From Cephalotus follicularis (taxonomy: Eukaryota; Streptophyta; Magnoliopsida; Oxalidales; Cephalotaceae), in the NCBI GenBank assembly GCA_001972305.1, contig BDDD01001763.1, positions 159,788 through 223,787 on the forward strand: a DNA stretch of 64,000 bases, written 5' to 3'. This document shows positions 31,035-42,327 of the stretch, in pieces. Positions within the stretch are counted from its first letter, which is position 1, and each line of letters opens with the position of its first letter. The notes beneath the pieces were generated by a model, which made no database searches, had not been told where the DNA came from, and saw only the letters and a program-made list of their open reading frames with translations. The position numbers and the translations under genes were made by a program.

Positions 31035-33445
31035 TGTAACACCCCGCGCCCACAGGGCGGACACGTGGCATTACTCTCAATCCAATACACAAAACAATGG
31101 TCGGGACTAGCAATATAAAAATGCGAAAAACTTAAAACTTTGCAATACATATCAGTTACGGAAGAAACAATACAAATCCATCCATACAGTACAATGAAAA
31201 TCTTTTACAATACAGTCTTTTACAATACATCATCAATCCTTCAATACAGTATTACAATACAATCCTTTTGCTACGATGTCTCAATCAGCTCTGCGATGCC
31301 CAAACGGTCGTGCAATCGAGTCGAGTCTTCAATCTTTCTGTCCGCTGCTACCTGCTGCCCTACCTATGCCGCACACAAAGGTACAACACAGCCCCACCCC
31401 GAAGGATGGGGTTAGCCACACTGGCTAAGCAGAAACCCTATGCAGCATGTATGCATGTACAATGTGCATATCGGTGACAATATATACAATATCAATGTGC
31501 AGTGTACAATATCAATGCATGACATGGCAAATGTACATGTACAATTGGTGATCATATTATCCGTATGACAGTGGCCCATAACAGAGCATACGGATAGGAT
31601 CTATAACAATCAATCAATGGTAGACACTCAATGGTGGTGTATGAAACACCCAATCAATCAATCAATATCTTATAGAGCATGCGACCGAGTCAATACAATG
31701 TCAATCGGTTAGCGGTGATCAATCCCACGGAAGGTAGTCCTTCAAAAAGGGTGGGAGATCTATCTACGATTTCCAGATTGATCAGGTTTGTGACTCATAG
31801 ATCTTCCAGCCTATGGCTGGGTCAATACGGTCTCGATGAGCTACAACTGAGGGAGCTACTGATACCGTTAGGGAGCCACAGCATCAAGGGAGCATCAATC
31901 GACAATCAATCGGTACCGCTCGTCAGCGGGTCAATATAATACAATAAATGAAACGATCGGCAGAATAGGTGGACAGAGTCAACGACCTAACATGCCGACA
32001 CAAATCATGAGGTTGCTCTATAGAATCCATACAATACAATCAATCAATCAATCGAGTCAATACAATATTGGGTAAAGTCAATAAGTGGTGGTGTCTAATG
32101 GAGAAATGGGAACATGCATCCATCGTACCGACTTAGGCTCGCAACAACACTCATGACCCAAGCAATCGATCAATGTATCAATACAACGTCGAAACAAGGC
32201 CAATAGGTGGTGGGGCCTAATGGAGGGATGGGAACGTGCATCCATTTTACCGACTTAGACTCGCAGCAACACTCATGACCCAAAAAATCAATCGGTCAGT
32301 GCAATCATTAAAACTATTTTCAAACACTTGAACACCTCAAGTGAGGCTCCAGCCAAGTGGCGATGTGAAAAGAAGTAGAAAACTAGCTTTAAAATAGTTA
32401 AAAACTCCTTTCAGTACATTAGGCGTCGATGTCTTTGGTGAAAGACATTGACTCCTCTTTAAAATGGAGGAAAGACGTCGATGTCTTTAGAAAGACATCG
32501 ATGTCTTTCCTTGTTTATGTAGAGAATTGGCCAAAGACGTCGACGTCCTTGGAGAAAGGCGTCGACGCTTTTCAATAAAAATAGCCTGAGAATGCGCATC
32601 GATGTTCGGCATCGATGTCTTTCCAGGGGAGAGACATCTTGAGGCAAAGTCATCGATGTCTTTGCTGCGGAATCAAGGATAAAGCACTCAGATAAAAAAG
32701 ACATCGACGTCTTTGGGCTAAGGGTCCATGTCTTTCCCAGGCAGTGTCGATTTTTAGGTAGAAAATTGGGCCAATCTCAAGCTAAAATCCAATTAAAAGA
32801 CATTCTTTGAAAACCAAAGTTTACAATCAATCATTTGAGGTTAGTAAGACTAGTTACAACCTTCCAAATTCAATTTCAATCCTTTAATTAACAATTAGGT
32901 CAAGAATTTACTTAAAAACCCTAAAACCTCAATTTCACTCAATACATTCAATTCAATCATTCAATCAGTCATTCAATCATGCAATTAAATCAATAAAGCA
33001 GTAGGTAATTCAGTAAAGAAGTCCTACCTTTCATTGAAGCTTCAAAAGTTGAGCTAACAATCGATCAATCGGCTGAAATCGCCCAATAATCTGCTACTTT
33101 CTTGTTCAATCGGTAAGCCACCACTTGTAATCACTGTCCTTGTCGATGGAGATGCAATTCTGGCTGCAAGGGATGAAGATGGAGGCTCCAGCTAGAGAGA
33201 GAGAGAGAGGGAGAAGGATTGAGAGAGGGAGAAGAGTGAAGAATGAAGAGATAAGAGTGAGAAATTTACTTATATAGTCAATTCGACCAACTCTCCGAAA
33301 CTCAGCCCAGAATCCCGACTATACATGCATATGATCAATACAATATCAATAGGTATAAGAATACCTCAATTCAATACAGTTCAGTACGGTCCAGTACGGT
33401 ACGATGTATGCATGAACAGTACCAAAGGGAATTCGGGTCGTCACA
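31035..33445 (-). mobile_element. Tekay-1 3' LTR
   Basis: This 2411-bp LTR starts TGTGACGACCCGAATTCCC on the minus strand at 33445 and ends GGGTGTTACA at 31035. It is rich in CAATA/CAATCAATC simple-sequence stretches (for example 31610-31670 and 32030-32060). A palindrome array lies at 32423-32735. Confidence 0.9.
32423..32735. promoter_or_regulatory. Palindrome array, AAAGACGTCGATGTCTTT type, Tekay-1 LTR
   Basis: Centres are at 32427/32449, 32479/32499, 32541/32563, 32600/32613, 32654 and 32705/32726. Spacings within pairs are 22, 20, 22, 13 and 21 bp. One member (32558-32570) is of the GCGTCGACGC type, so the types mix in one array. The array lies about 700-1020 bp from the LTR start, deeper than in the other LTRs. 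Confidence 0.6.
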
Positions 33446-33461
33446 TTCTCCCCTCCTTAAA
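33446..33461 (-). other. Tekay-1 polypurine tract
   Basis: The minus-strand sequence TTTAAGGAGGGGAGAA immediately precedes the 3' LTR start. Confidence 0.85.
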
Positions 33462-33499
33462 GGAATCTGGTCCCCAGATTCATCGGTCAAACGATCAAT

Positions 33500-34041
33500 C
33501 AATCAAATAGGAAAGGATATGTCTCTCTCATATCATCCTCGCGCTCCTAGGTGCGCTCCATAGAACCATGATACTGCCATAGAACACTGACCAATGAAAT
33601 GGTCTTGTTCCTCAACACTCTGATCTGTCAGTCAACAATCTGTATAGGAGTCTCTGTAAATGATAAGTCAGGTTCCAACTGAATCTGACCATACTCAATG
33701 ATGTGTGAAGAATCTCGAACATATCTCCTCAACTGAGAAACATGGAAAACATCGTGCACTCCCGACAATGCTGGAGGCAAGGCAAGCCTGTAAGCAAGTC
33801 GGCCAATCCGATCCAATACCTCGAAAGATCTAATAAAACGAGGAGAAAGCTTTCCTTTCTTCCCGAATCTCATGACTCCTTTAGTGGGCGAAACTTTGAA
33901 GAAAAAATGGTCACCAACACTGAACTCTAAGCCTCTGCGATGAACATCAGCATAGCTTTTCTGTCTACTCTGTGCAACAATCAGTCGGTCTCTTATCAAT
34001 TTCACTTTCTCTGCGGTAATCTGTACAATCTCTGGCCCCAA
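33500..34041 (-). pseudogene. Tekay-1 integrase C-terminus and chromodomain-like end
   Basis: The frame from 34041 reads SRQKSYADVHRRGLEFSVGD, FFFKVSPTKGVMRFGKKGKL and PPALSGVHDVFHVSQLRRYV, the conserved C-terminal integrase segment. After a TGA (about 33627) the frame continues VLRNKTISLVSVLWQYHGS to EREDDMRETYPFLF, the weak chromodomain of this clade, with a TAG where a tryptophan is usual. In the family the chromodomain helps direct insertion to chromatin. Both stops fit CGA-to-TGA and TGG-to-TAG transitions. Confidence 0.8.
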
Positions 34042-34065
34042 AATACTCTTTTCACTGACCTGATC

Positions 34066-34896
34066 CTAACAAACTGGTGATCGGCACTTCCTACCATATA
34101 GGGCTTCGTAGGGAGCCATCTGTATGCTCTCGTGATAACTGTTGTTATATGAGAACTCAATCAAATGCAAGTAGTCATCCCAACTACCCCCAAAGTCGAG
34201 TACGCATGCTCGAAGTATGTCCTCCAATGTCTGAATGGTCCTTTCGGACAAACCATCTGTTTGGGGATGAAAAGCAGTGCTGAAATTCAATTCTGTACCC
34301 ATAGCTACCTGTAACTTCCTCCAAAACCCGGAAGTGAAGCGAGAGTTTCGGTCCGAAACAATGCTGACAGTAGCTCCATGTGCTTTAACAATCTCTTTCA
34401 TGAACAATCTGGACAACTTCTCTCTAGAATATGTCATCTGAATTGGTATAAAATGGGCCGACTTCATGATTCGATCGACCACAACCCAAATACCATCATG
34501 TCTGTCACGAGTCAGAGGCAACCTAGACATGAAATCCATGGTAATATGCTCCCATTTCCACTCAGGGATGAGCAAAGGCTGAAGCAAGCCTGCCGGTCTC
34601 TGGTGCTATGCCTTAACTTGCTGACAAGTGAGGCATCTCGATACAAACTCTACGATTTCTATCTTCATGCCAATCCACCAATAGTTAAGTTTTAGGTCAT
34701 GATACATCTTCGTACTCCCTGGGTGGACAGAGAGATGAGATTTATGAGCTTGGGAAAGAAGCTCTTCCTTCAACTCGCTATCGGCTGGAATGCAAATTCT
34801 GTTCCTGTATCTCAATAACACATCTGTAGAGAGAGAGAAATCGGGTTTCAATCCTTCATCAATAGCAGTAGCCACTTTCTGTAATTCAATATCCAC
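34066..34896 (-). pseudogene. Tekay-1 integrase, zinc finger and catalytic core
   Basis: The HHCC finger (HKSHLSVHPGSTKMYHD to CLTCQQVKA, about 34750-34606) is followed by a TAG and then the core. The core has D in [11 protein letters not shown] in [10 protein letters not shown] and E in [14 protein letters not shown], so all three catalytic residues can be read. A TAG near 34065 falls where relatives have tryptophan (SPVC-W), consistent with TGG to TAG. Confidence 0.88.
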
Positions 34897-34914
34897 TATT
34901 TGCGCATCTCTAAT

Positions 34915-35682
34915 CTAGTCAAGCAATGTAGGTTGCACCTGAATATGGGAAAGAGTCATACAAGATAACTTGCGACTTAATGCATCTGCAACGACATTTG
35001 CTTTTCCATGATGGTATTCAATGTCACAATCATAATCATTAAGAATCTCAAACCACCACCTCTGTCTCAAATTCAATTCCTTCTGTGAAAAGAGATATCT
35101 CAAACTCTTATGATCAGTGAAAACTATGAACTTGGTCCCATAAAGGTAGTGGCGCCATTTTCCAAGAGCAAAGACAATGGCCGCCAACTCCAAGTCATGC
35201 ACTGGGTAGTTTTCCTCATATGGTTTGATCTTCCTCGATGCATATGCAATCACTTTGCCGTATTTCATAAGAACACAACCAAGCCCCTTTCCAGAAGCAT
35301 CGGTGTAAACAACAAAGTCTTCGTTCCCGTCTGGCAAGGCTAGGACAGGAGCGAAAATCAATTTGTCTTTCAACTTTTGAAAACTTCTTTCACAATCACT
35401 ATCCCATATAAAGGCAGCGTTCTTCTGTGTCAATCTAGTCAACGGTGTTGCAATACGGGAAAATCCCTTAACAAACCGACGATAATACCCTGCTAAACCC
35501 AAGAATCTGCGAATTTCGGAAGCATTCGTCGGTCGTTTCCAATCTTTCACTGTCTCTACTTTTGATAGATCCACTGATAAACCGTCACCAAAAACAATAT
35601 TCCCTAGAAAAGTAACCTCAGATAGCAAAAACTTGCACTTGTCGAACTTGGCATACAGTCGGTGATCCCTCAAAGTTTGCAA
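34915..35682 (-). pseudogene. Tekay-1 RT thumb and RNase H
   Basis: The RT end ([42 protein letters not shown]) leads into RNase [42 protein letters not shown] and [24 protein letters not shown], ending in the tether [13 protein letters not shown]. RNase H removes the RNA template. The domain is uninterrupted over 255 codons, with its catalytic D-E-D-D positions apparently kept. It is joined to RT upstream by one stop only. Confidence 0.88.
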
Positions 35683-35697
35683 TACAATGTAGAGGTG

Positions 35698-37104
35698 CTA
35701 GGCATGCTCCTCATCAGTCCTGGAATAGACCAAGAGGTCGTCAATGAACACTACAATGAACTGATCCAAATACTGTCTGAACACTCGGTTCATCAGGTCC
35801 ATGAAAGCCATAAGAGCATTAGTCACACCGAAAGGCATAACTAAGAACTCATAATGTCCATATCTCGATCTGAAAGCCGTCTTAGGAATATCCTCCGGTC
35901 TGACTTTCAACTGGTGGTAGCCCGATCTCAAGTCGAGTTTAGAAAACACTGTCGCTCCTCTAAGCTGGTCGAACAGCTCATCAATGTGCAGTAGAGGGTA
36001 CTTATTCTTCACTATAACTTTATTGAGCTGTCGGTAGTCAATACACATACGGAGCGATCCATCTTTCTTCTTGACAAAAAGAACAGGTGCTCCCCAGGGT
36101 GAAGCACTAGGTCTAATAAAAACTTTGTCAAGAAAATTCTGTAACTGTATCTTTAACTCTTTCAATTCTATCGGTGCCATTAGGTACGGTGCTCGAGAAA
36201 TCGGTGCAGTTCCTGGTATCAAATCAATCACAAAATCTATCTCTCTGTCCGGTGGCAACAACGTCAAATCCCGAGGAAAAACATTTCCGAACGCGCAAAC
36301 CACTGGAATATCTTCCAGTTTCGGCCGCCATCTGTCAGTATCGAGCACTTGTCCCAGAAACCCCTGGCATCCTTGTCGTAACAATCTGTCTGCATGTAAA
36401 GCTGAAATCATCGGAACAAACAATGGCTCTAAGGTGCCAAGAAACCGAAAAGGTGGTCGTCCCGGAGGACTAAAAACCACTACTTTTCGATGACAATCCA
36501 CCTGAGCAAAGCTAGCAGACAACCAATCCATGCCAAGAATCACATCTAGGCAATCCATCGGTAAAACAATAAGATCGACTAATAAGCAACGATCATCAAT
36601 CTCAATAATACAATCTCTACACACCCGATCGGTGGTCGCTGACTCACCGAGAGGTGTGGATACCACCATAAAGAAAGGAAGGTACTCAGGTCTCAACCCA
36701 ACATGGGAGACCAAATGCAATACAATGAATGAATGGGATGAACCCGAATCAATAAGAACCCACACTGGAAGCTGAAAGAGTCGAATGGTACCTCCAATCA
36801 CAATATCTGACCCTGCTACAGCACTCGGTTCCATAGCAAACACTCTAGCCTGAACTGTCAGAGAAGAACTCATAGGCTGCTTCCCCCTGGACTGCGAAGT
36901 CCCACAGGAAGAAGACGGCACACAAGCTATCGGTCCTGGTGGAGGCGGTGCCCTCTGTGTCTGATCAAATCCTCTAGGACGAGAACTCCGAGGACAATCT
37001 CTAGCAATGTGGTCGGGACCACCATAAACCAAGCAATGGCCCAAGAACCATCTACAATTCTCAGAAGTATGGTTGGTCTTCTGACAATGCACACAAGGAA
37101 CCAT
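35698..37104 (-). pseudogene. Tekay-1 nucleocapsid knuckle, protease and reverse transcriptase
   Basis: This open frame has 468 codons. It begins with the knuckle region ([14 protein letters not shown], then a second C-rich stretch ending HIARDCP), followed by protease with [12 protein letters not shown] (catalytic D-S-G, about residue 117). RT shows [44 protein letters not shown] and MPFGVTNA. The catalytic box FIDDLLVYS is kept. It ends at a TAG near 35698 in EEHA, where relatives usually have glutamine (CAG to TAG). RNase H continues directly after it. Confidence 0.9.
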
Positions 37105-38124
37105 AGCACTCTGATTACCATTCTCAGAAAGTCTGGAGGGTGTACCCTGACTAGGTGCTGAAGATCGGCCTCCTCGACGTGCATTCCTCGATCTGCCTCT
37201 CCTCTAGGAACAGGACAAATTCCCGGTATCCTGATTGCTACCCTGAGAACCAGGTGAGGGGCTACTATCAGTCTTCTGTGATTTAGCACTGCCACTGTCA
37301 CTACCACTCTGCCAAGAAGAAGGAGTAGGCCTGGTACGGGCAACATTCCTCATCAGTTTATCCTCAGCTGCAATATCCTCAAGCTGCATAGCTCGGGAAG
37401 AAATATCTGATATGGAGGTCAACCCCAAGGGAGTCAATTGCCTCCTCAAATCCAATCTCTGTCCCCGAAGGAATTTCTTTGCTCTACGCTCTTGGCCTTC
37501 CACTAAGTATAGGGCAGATCGGGCTAACTGCATGAATGTTGCCTCATACTCAGCAACTGTCATGCTTCCTTGTACCAAGTTAGCAAATTGAATCTCTCTT
37601 CTGTCTATCTCTACCTGAGGGTAGTACCTTGCGTTGAATTCTCTTTTGAAGACATCCCAAGAGAGGACTATACCATTTCTTGTCCAATCAGTATTAACCA
37701 TAGCCCACCAGTGCTCGGCTTCTCCTTCGAGCATATACACTGCCAATACCAATCTCTGCTCATCATCACATCCCATGACCTCAAAAATCTTTTAAAGATG
37801 AATTAGCCAAGACTCAGCAAGGGTAGGGTCAGGGAGTCCTACAAATGCTGGAGGCTGCAACTTTAAGAAGTGTCTCAACATGTCTTCTCTCCTTGGTCTA
37901 CGTTCCACTCTAGCCTGTTGGCGTCCCATCAGAGTATGCATCTGTGCCATAGTGGCACACAATTGTCTCCAAACCTCAGGGTCAGCACCCACTGGTAGAG
38001 CATTGGGATCATACTCTGGAAAAGCATTACCAAGATCCGGTCCATCATCAACAGGAACAGGGGCAGGAGCAAGGGCAGGAGCATTCCTTCCACCCCGTCG
38101 GCCACGCCTTTGTCTATTTTCCAT
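37105..38124 (-). pseudogene. gag: Tekay-1 gag
   Basis: The start is chosen at ATG 38124 (MENRQRRGRRGGRN); an upstream in-frame ATG at 38160 exists but precedes the basic N-terminus usual in the family. The capsid segment reads HFLKLQPPAFVGLPDPTLAESWL, a stop near 37792, then VYMLEGEAEHWWAMV and FNARYYPQVEIDRRE with QGSMTVAEYEATFMQLAR, typical of Ty3/gypsy gag. A further stop lies near 37204. The CCHC knuckle is in the next frame, so gag and pol were probably one ORF. Confidence 0.87.
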
Positions 38125-38292
38125 AACTATAAGAGACAACAATGGGATGATCAGATGCAATCACTTTCAATTCCAATATCAATCTCTTTTCCAATAACAA
38201 TAGCATGAATAAGCAAGAACACATATCATGCAAATCCATTCAGTCAATCTCAATCAACGCATTTATATACTTAGCTAGCAGGCCGACCAATA

Positions 38293-38304
38293 TCTCTGAT
38301 ACCA
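38293..38304 (-). other. Tekay-1 primer-binding site (Met-tRNA type)
   Basis: On the minus strand TGGTATCAGAGA follows the LTR end; 11 of 12 bases fit the Met-tRNA complement. Confidence 0.8.
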
Positions 38305-38307
38305 TAC

Positions 38308-39063
38308 TGTAACACCCCACGCCCGCAGGGCAGACAAGTGGCATTACTCTCAATCCAATACACAAAACAATGGTCGGGACTAGAAATATAAAAATATGGA
38401 AAACATAAAACTTTGCAATACATATCAGTTGCGGAAGAAACAATACAAATCCATCCATACAGTACAATGCAAATCTTTTACAATACAGTCTTTTACAATA
38501 CATCATCAATCCTTCAATACAGTATTACAATACAATCCTTTTGCTACGATGTCTCAATCAACTCTGCGATGCCCAAACGATCGTGCAATCGAGTCGAGTC
38601 TTCAATCTTTATGTTCGCTACTACCTGCTGCCCTACCTATGCCGCACACAAAGGTACAACACAGCCCCCACCCCGAAGGATGCGGTTCGCCACACTGGCT
38701 AAGCAGAAACCCTATGCAGCATGTATGCATGTACAATGTGCAATATCGGTGACAATCTATACAATATCAATGTGCAGTGTATAATATCAATGCATGACAT
38801 GGAAAATGTACATGTACAATTGGTGATCATACTATCCGTATAACAGTGGCCCATAACAGAGCATATGGATAGGATCTATAACAATCAATCAATGGCAGAC
38901 ACTCAATGGTGGTGTATGAAACACCCAATCAATCAATCAATATCCTATAGAGCATGAGACCGAGTCAATACAATGTCAATCGATTAGCGGTGATCAATCC
39001 CACGGAAGGTAGTCCTTCAAAAAGGGTGGGAGATCTATCTACGATTTTCAGATTGATCAGGTC
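38308..39063 (-). mobile_element. Tekay-1 5' LTR remnant
   Basis: Only the last 756 bp of the LTR remain; they are very similar to 31035-31788. The break at about 39063 joins directly to copia-A LTR sequence, so one deletion removed the outer part of this LTR and adjacent copia-A DNA. Confidence 0.88.
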
Positions 39064-39675
39064 TGCTATACGTAAATCCCTAACCGTGACTACGGATCAG
39101 TTAATCACCATGTTAACTGAATACACATATAGTGCCCTATCGATAAAGGGTTGGATCTCGTGCCTGGAGGTTATGAGAATGAGGTCCTTACTCCCTTCTG
39201 ACAAAACGTTCCAAGTCATAGGTTCTCTTTCATAGGGAAATTGTTGAATCGGACAGACTTGCCATGTTATGCTTGCTCCAGGATGTTAATGGAGGATGGA
39301 CTCTCTTATTTCCATTTGGATTTACCCTAAAGTTGATGCAGGGTGCGTGCTAAAGGATCATGACACTGAACAGGCCCACCATAGGAAACCTATCTTGGAT
39401 GGTCGTACCAGGACTTAGGGATGTTCTGAAAAATTTATCACTTTATCGGAGATCAACAAGATTTTCAGGTCCCACCTAATTTTGGAACAGGTTGATGTGT
39501 GAGCGACAAATATCATTTAGTGAGAGATTAGCATTGGGGAGATGCTACTTTGCTAGTGGACATGTTCATTGCTGAACGTGTGTCTCTTCTCTGGAGAGCG
39601 TTTGAGATTCACCATAATGGAATGTTCCGTGGGAAGGGTTGTTTGTTTTAAGAGATGAATGCAATGAGTATTTAC
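39064..39675 (+). mobile_element. copia-A 3' LTR, inner part
   Basis: It is homologous, but diverged, to 39890-40300 inside the copia-2 LTR (GATCA-ACTGA-ACACATATAG block, GGGTTGGATCTC block). It is placed in copia-A because it is contiguous with 50030-51025 once copia-2 is removed (target duplication TTTAC/TTTAT). Confidence 0.6.
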
Positions 39676-42313
39676 TATTGGAGTTGGGTGTCCCTGCAAG
39701 CCAAGAAGGGGGTGCATGTGTGTACATATTTGATATATTCCTTAATTGGAATAATCGATGCAAGCTTATGGGTGGCTGCATGTATGTACTTCAAACTCTT
39801 GTCCTTCATTCTTAGTTCCAATTATGTTCTATTATGCATATACATTTAACAATGGCAACCGGCTATATGTAATATCCTAAATCATCAAAAGCGGATATGT
39901 TGATCACCATATGAACTGAGTACACATATAGCGCCCTGTCCCCGAGGGGTTGGATCTCATGCCTGAGAGGTTTTGAGAATGAGATCCTTACTCCCCTCAG
40001 ACAGAAGTTCCAAGTTATAGATTCACTTTCTAGGCAATTGATGAACCACAAAGACTTGTCATATTATGCTTGCTCTCTTGTGTGTGGAGGACGGAATCTC
40101 TCATTGCCCTTTTGATGGCACTAAAGTTGGTACGGGGTGCATGCTGGAGCATGATACTAAACCGACCCACCATAGGTAACCTATCTGGATGCACATTACC
40201 CTTTTCGATACGATCCCTATTGTCTTCAGTGGTGTATAGTCTATGGTGACTAGTAGGTCATAGCCTACGTTGTATCCTTAGACATGAGCGACTGACATGC
40301 GTTGTACAGTGATCGCATGGCTTTGATTTTTGCCTTCCCCAGCACTAGCCACATGCTGGCAAAAGGGTTGTCTTTGGGTCATGTGGAAGCTGTATTGAGA
40401 CGTATGGGCGAAGTTCGCAATATGGGACCGTCACACCCGTAATGATGGGTGAATGGTTCTATATGATCTTTGACCATTGCTGATTGAAATCCTAGCTAGG
40501 TGTAGGTGGACTGGATATCGGGTGATTTCGGGGAAGTCCGCCAAAGTCGCAATGTGTTCATTGATTTATAGGATCACGGTATTTTCTAGGGTGGACATTT
40601 ATCCATACCCTAGTCCATGGTCGGAGCCAATAGTAATGAGGGATACATGACACATATGCCGAAGATGGGCTTAAAGCACTGGCTATCTGGCTAATGACTG
40701 ATAGACATGGTAATACACGAATCTGGGGGTGATGAAAGTTCACACCGGGGCCATTTTAATAGTGAGAGACTATTAGGATGGTCGTACCAGAACATCGGGA
40801 TGTTATGGAAAATTTATCAGCGTACCGGATAACGACCGGGATTTCCAGGTCTCGCTCGATTATGGTAAAGGGATGACATCGTAGAGATGTTACTTTGACC
40901 AAGAATATTTTATTTTCTGGACAAATATCACTTCATTGCAAGTGAGTCCAAGCATCATTGTAAAAAAATGTTCCGTTCAAAGACTTTAGTGTTGGACAAG
41001 TTATCTTGTCAACAGAGAGAAATTTGGGGGCTAAAGTTCAATGTAACGCTAGCCACATGGGCCAAATTTCATGTCAAGGAGACAAGAAAATTCAACCATA
41101 CCCATTTGCCATGCAAGGAGACCATTTTGGTTGGTCTCCTATTTTGTCTTATGTGCTTTTAAAGCTTGAGTGATGGACACTCTTTTTTATGAAAAATGAT
41201 GGGCCATTCTTACACAAGTGTAAGATATTAAATGACAAGGTGTAAGAGAGGGCATGGCTACATATGGGAAAAGACAAGTGAGAAGACTTAATGAATTAAG
41301 GAAATTCATTTTATATTACACACATTTGCAAAAGGTGGACTTAAGGCTTTTTGAAAACACTCACACGACATCTCTCTCTTCTCATTCTCTCACACCCGTC
41401 CTTTCTCTGTTCTTCTTCATTTCTCCCATTTCCTTCTACCTCCATTAATGGAGAATGGAAAAAGCTTCAAGCTCTTGAGAAATCTAGACAACACTTCTTG
41501 CACCCTTTTACATACCTAGTCATTAAGGGTGAAGATAACTTACATAATGTATTTTAGCTTTACTTTTTGTGATTGTTAGATTTAAGTTTTTACATTCATG
41601 TCTCCCGCCTTCTTTAAAGTTCAAGGTCGAAACTAGAAGAGCACCTTTTGTCAAGGAACCAAGCTTGAATGTGAAGTTTTAAGTGGCTCAAAATTCGGGT
41701 CATCCATGGAGCTCTTGTACCTGTAGGTTTGAAGATGGATTCATGGAGCTAGAGTGTTGAGGGAGCATATAAAGGAAGGACTAAAGACTTTAGGTAACAA
41801 TTTCTTCATCCCTCTCTTTATGGATTCGGATTGGGGCTAGGGTTCCCAAGATGAATATATTTATGTGTTTGTGTTTTGTGATATGTTTTTATGTTATGTG
41901 CCTGTGTTTTTCGGGTCTATGCTAGGGTTTGCCAACCCTAGCTGAAACCCATATTTTTCTTGGAGGAATTCCTCGCAAATCCTAAAGGTTTGGGTTTCCA
42001 AGGTTTGGGTTTTTGGGTCTGATGCTTATGGTTTGTGTGTGTTCCCTTAATACAATTGTTTGTCACCAAAGTAAGGGTTTATGGCAATCCTTGCTCCAAA
42101 CCCGCCCCTCCCTTGTGCTTGGATGGGTTGATTGGTTTGATTATACACTTAATTAGGGTTCCTTATCCATATTGGGACAATTGTGGACATAGGTTAGGGT
42201 ATCCTATTTCTTTGGAATCAATCATTTGGTTAAAAATTAAAATTGATCACCCTTCACACCTTATGCCCATAATTGGTTTTATCTTCCGCTGCCTTGAGCC
42301 TTCATTCCCAACA
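39676..42313 (+). mobile_element. copia-2 5' LTR
   Basis: This 2638-bp LTR ends TTCCCAACA before the primer site. It is homologous over its whole length to 47348-50029, with many substitutions and small indels. Confidence 0.9.
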
Positions 42314-42315
42314 AG

Positions 42316-42327
42316 TGGTATCAGAGC
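42316..42327 (+). other. copia-2 primer-binding site (Met-tRNA)
   Basis: TGGTATCAGAGC is a perfect match to the usual plant Met-tRNA primer site, two bases after the LTR. Confidence 0.9.

Larger units (their letters stand above)
31035..39063 (-). mobile_element. Tekay-1: minus-strand chromodomain-type Ty3/gypsy retrotransposon
   Basis: The 3' LTR (31035-33445), polypurine tract, integrase-RNase H-RT-protease-gag (read right to left), Met-tRNA primer site and a 5' LTR remnant (38308-39063) are all present. Gag-pol is broken only by single stops at a few places and is the most complete in the window. The C-terminus of integrase runs into chromodomain-like sequence, typical of Tekay/Del chromoviruses. 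The outer 1.65 kb of the 5' LTR and the right target duplication are missing; the left flank is TGTTT (31030-31034). Confidence 0.9.

Noticed and set aside
42316-42327. tRNA gene from the Met-tRNA-like sequence
   Set aside because: Only the 3'-end complement is present, directly after an LTR; it is a primer-binding site.
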